From contig JABFSG010000085.1 of assembly GCA_013140715.1 (NCBI GenBank), forward strand, positions 1 to 33,854: DNA of 33,854 nucleotides. The letters are read 5' to 3'. Both the position numbers and the translations under genes were made by a program. Below the pieces are notes generated by a model. It had not been told where the DNA came from. It did no database searches and saw only the letters and a list, made by a program, of their open reading frames with translations. This document shows positions 33,731-33,854 of this stretch, piece by piece; within the stretch, counting starts at the first letter, position 1; every line of letters starts with the position of its first letter. The DNA comes from Nitrospiraceae bacterium. GTDB lineage: Bacteria; Nitrospirota; Nitrospiria; Nitrospirales; Nitrospiraceae.

Positions 33731-33854
33731 TCAGGCGAAGGCGATGGCGTTCTCGGTGGCTTTCACGCGATAGGCCAGATTGTGATCCGAGAGGCCCTTG
33801 AATCGTTCCATCCCGACAAGGACACAGGTATGGCCGGCTTCGATGGCGCGATCC
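33731..33854 (-). CDS. 3' end of an unidentified gene (starts beyond window)
   Basis: The last 40 codons are visible, ending AIEAGHTCVLVGMERFKGLS, then DHNLAYRVKATENAIAFA and a TGA at 33733-33731. Codon choice fits the neighbours, and the sequence looks like the end of a folded domain with alternating strand and helix. I do not recognise the family. It is followed by the frameshifted winged-helix fragment on the same strand. Confidence 0.5.
   Translation of the reverse strand, partial: DRAIEAGHTCVLVGMERFKGLSDHNLAYRVKATENAIAFA

Overview
The window looks like chromosomal DNA of a GC-rich, free-living, Gram-negative bacterium. The best guess is a member of Nitrospira (Nitrospirota). This is an inference from the large PAS-rich sensor kinase, several lipoproteins, a periplasmic c-type cytochrome and two short intergenic repeat families that resemble ones I remember from Nitrospira genomes. 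No 16S gene or nxr/amo marker is present to prove it. I see no transposase, integrase, phage gene or CRISPR array, but MITE-like and other palindromic repeats occur between genes.

Layout: (1) 1-4619 holds the start of an MNIO/DUF692 metalloenzyme on the minus strand, then on the plus strand a CBS-pair/PilZ-like protein, a LOG-family nucleosidase-like protein, a DHH phosphoesterase and a rhomboid protease, the last two closely coupled. (2) 4648-15617 is a minus-strand block: a membrane hybrid sensor whose phospho-acceptor His is replaced by Gln, purE-purK, a stand-alone CheY-like receiver, and a two-component pair made of a LuxR-type regulator and a very long sensor kinase with about ten PAS and two GAF domains. 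(3) 15807-20420 has tRNA-Leu(GAG), a HAD-IB hydrolase, queE, pepA and nagZ, separated by palindromic repeats. A 128-bp MITE-like element fills the pepA-nagZ gap.

(4) 20750-21903 has three small genes: a membrane protein, an exported coiled-coil protein and a mini HELGH protein. (5) 22117-25360 is a tight operon of a saccharopine dehydrogenase-like enzyme, an ALDH7-type aminoadipate-semialdehyde dehydrogenase and a VOC/HPPD-like putative dioxygenase, which together suggest a route of lysine or aminoadipate breakdown. (6) 25497-29464 encodes mainly envelope proteins: a DUF1264 lipoprotein, a monoheme cytochrome c, a papain-like cysteine peptidase, a small lipoprotein and a Band 7/SPFH lipoprotein. 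(7) 29524-33854 has a Sel1-repeat protein, a DUF3703 protein, a YheT-type hydrolase, an HTTM-like membrane protein, a 43-residue membrane peptide, a frameshifted winged-helix remnant and the 3' end of an unidentified gene.

The most rewarding leads are the lysine-type operon, the His-less sensor, the MITE-like repeat with a covarying hairpin, and the MNIO enzyme cut by the left edge. Start sites were chosen from Shine-Dalgarno matches, so several differ from the longest open frame. Functional names rest on motif recognition by eye, not on database searches.
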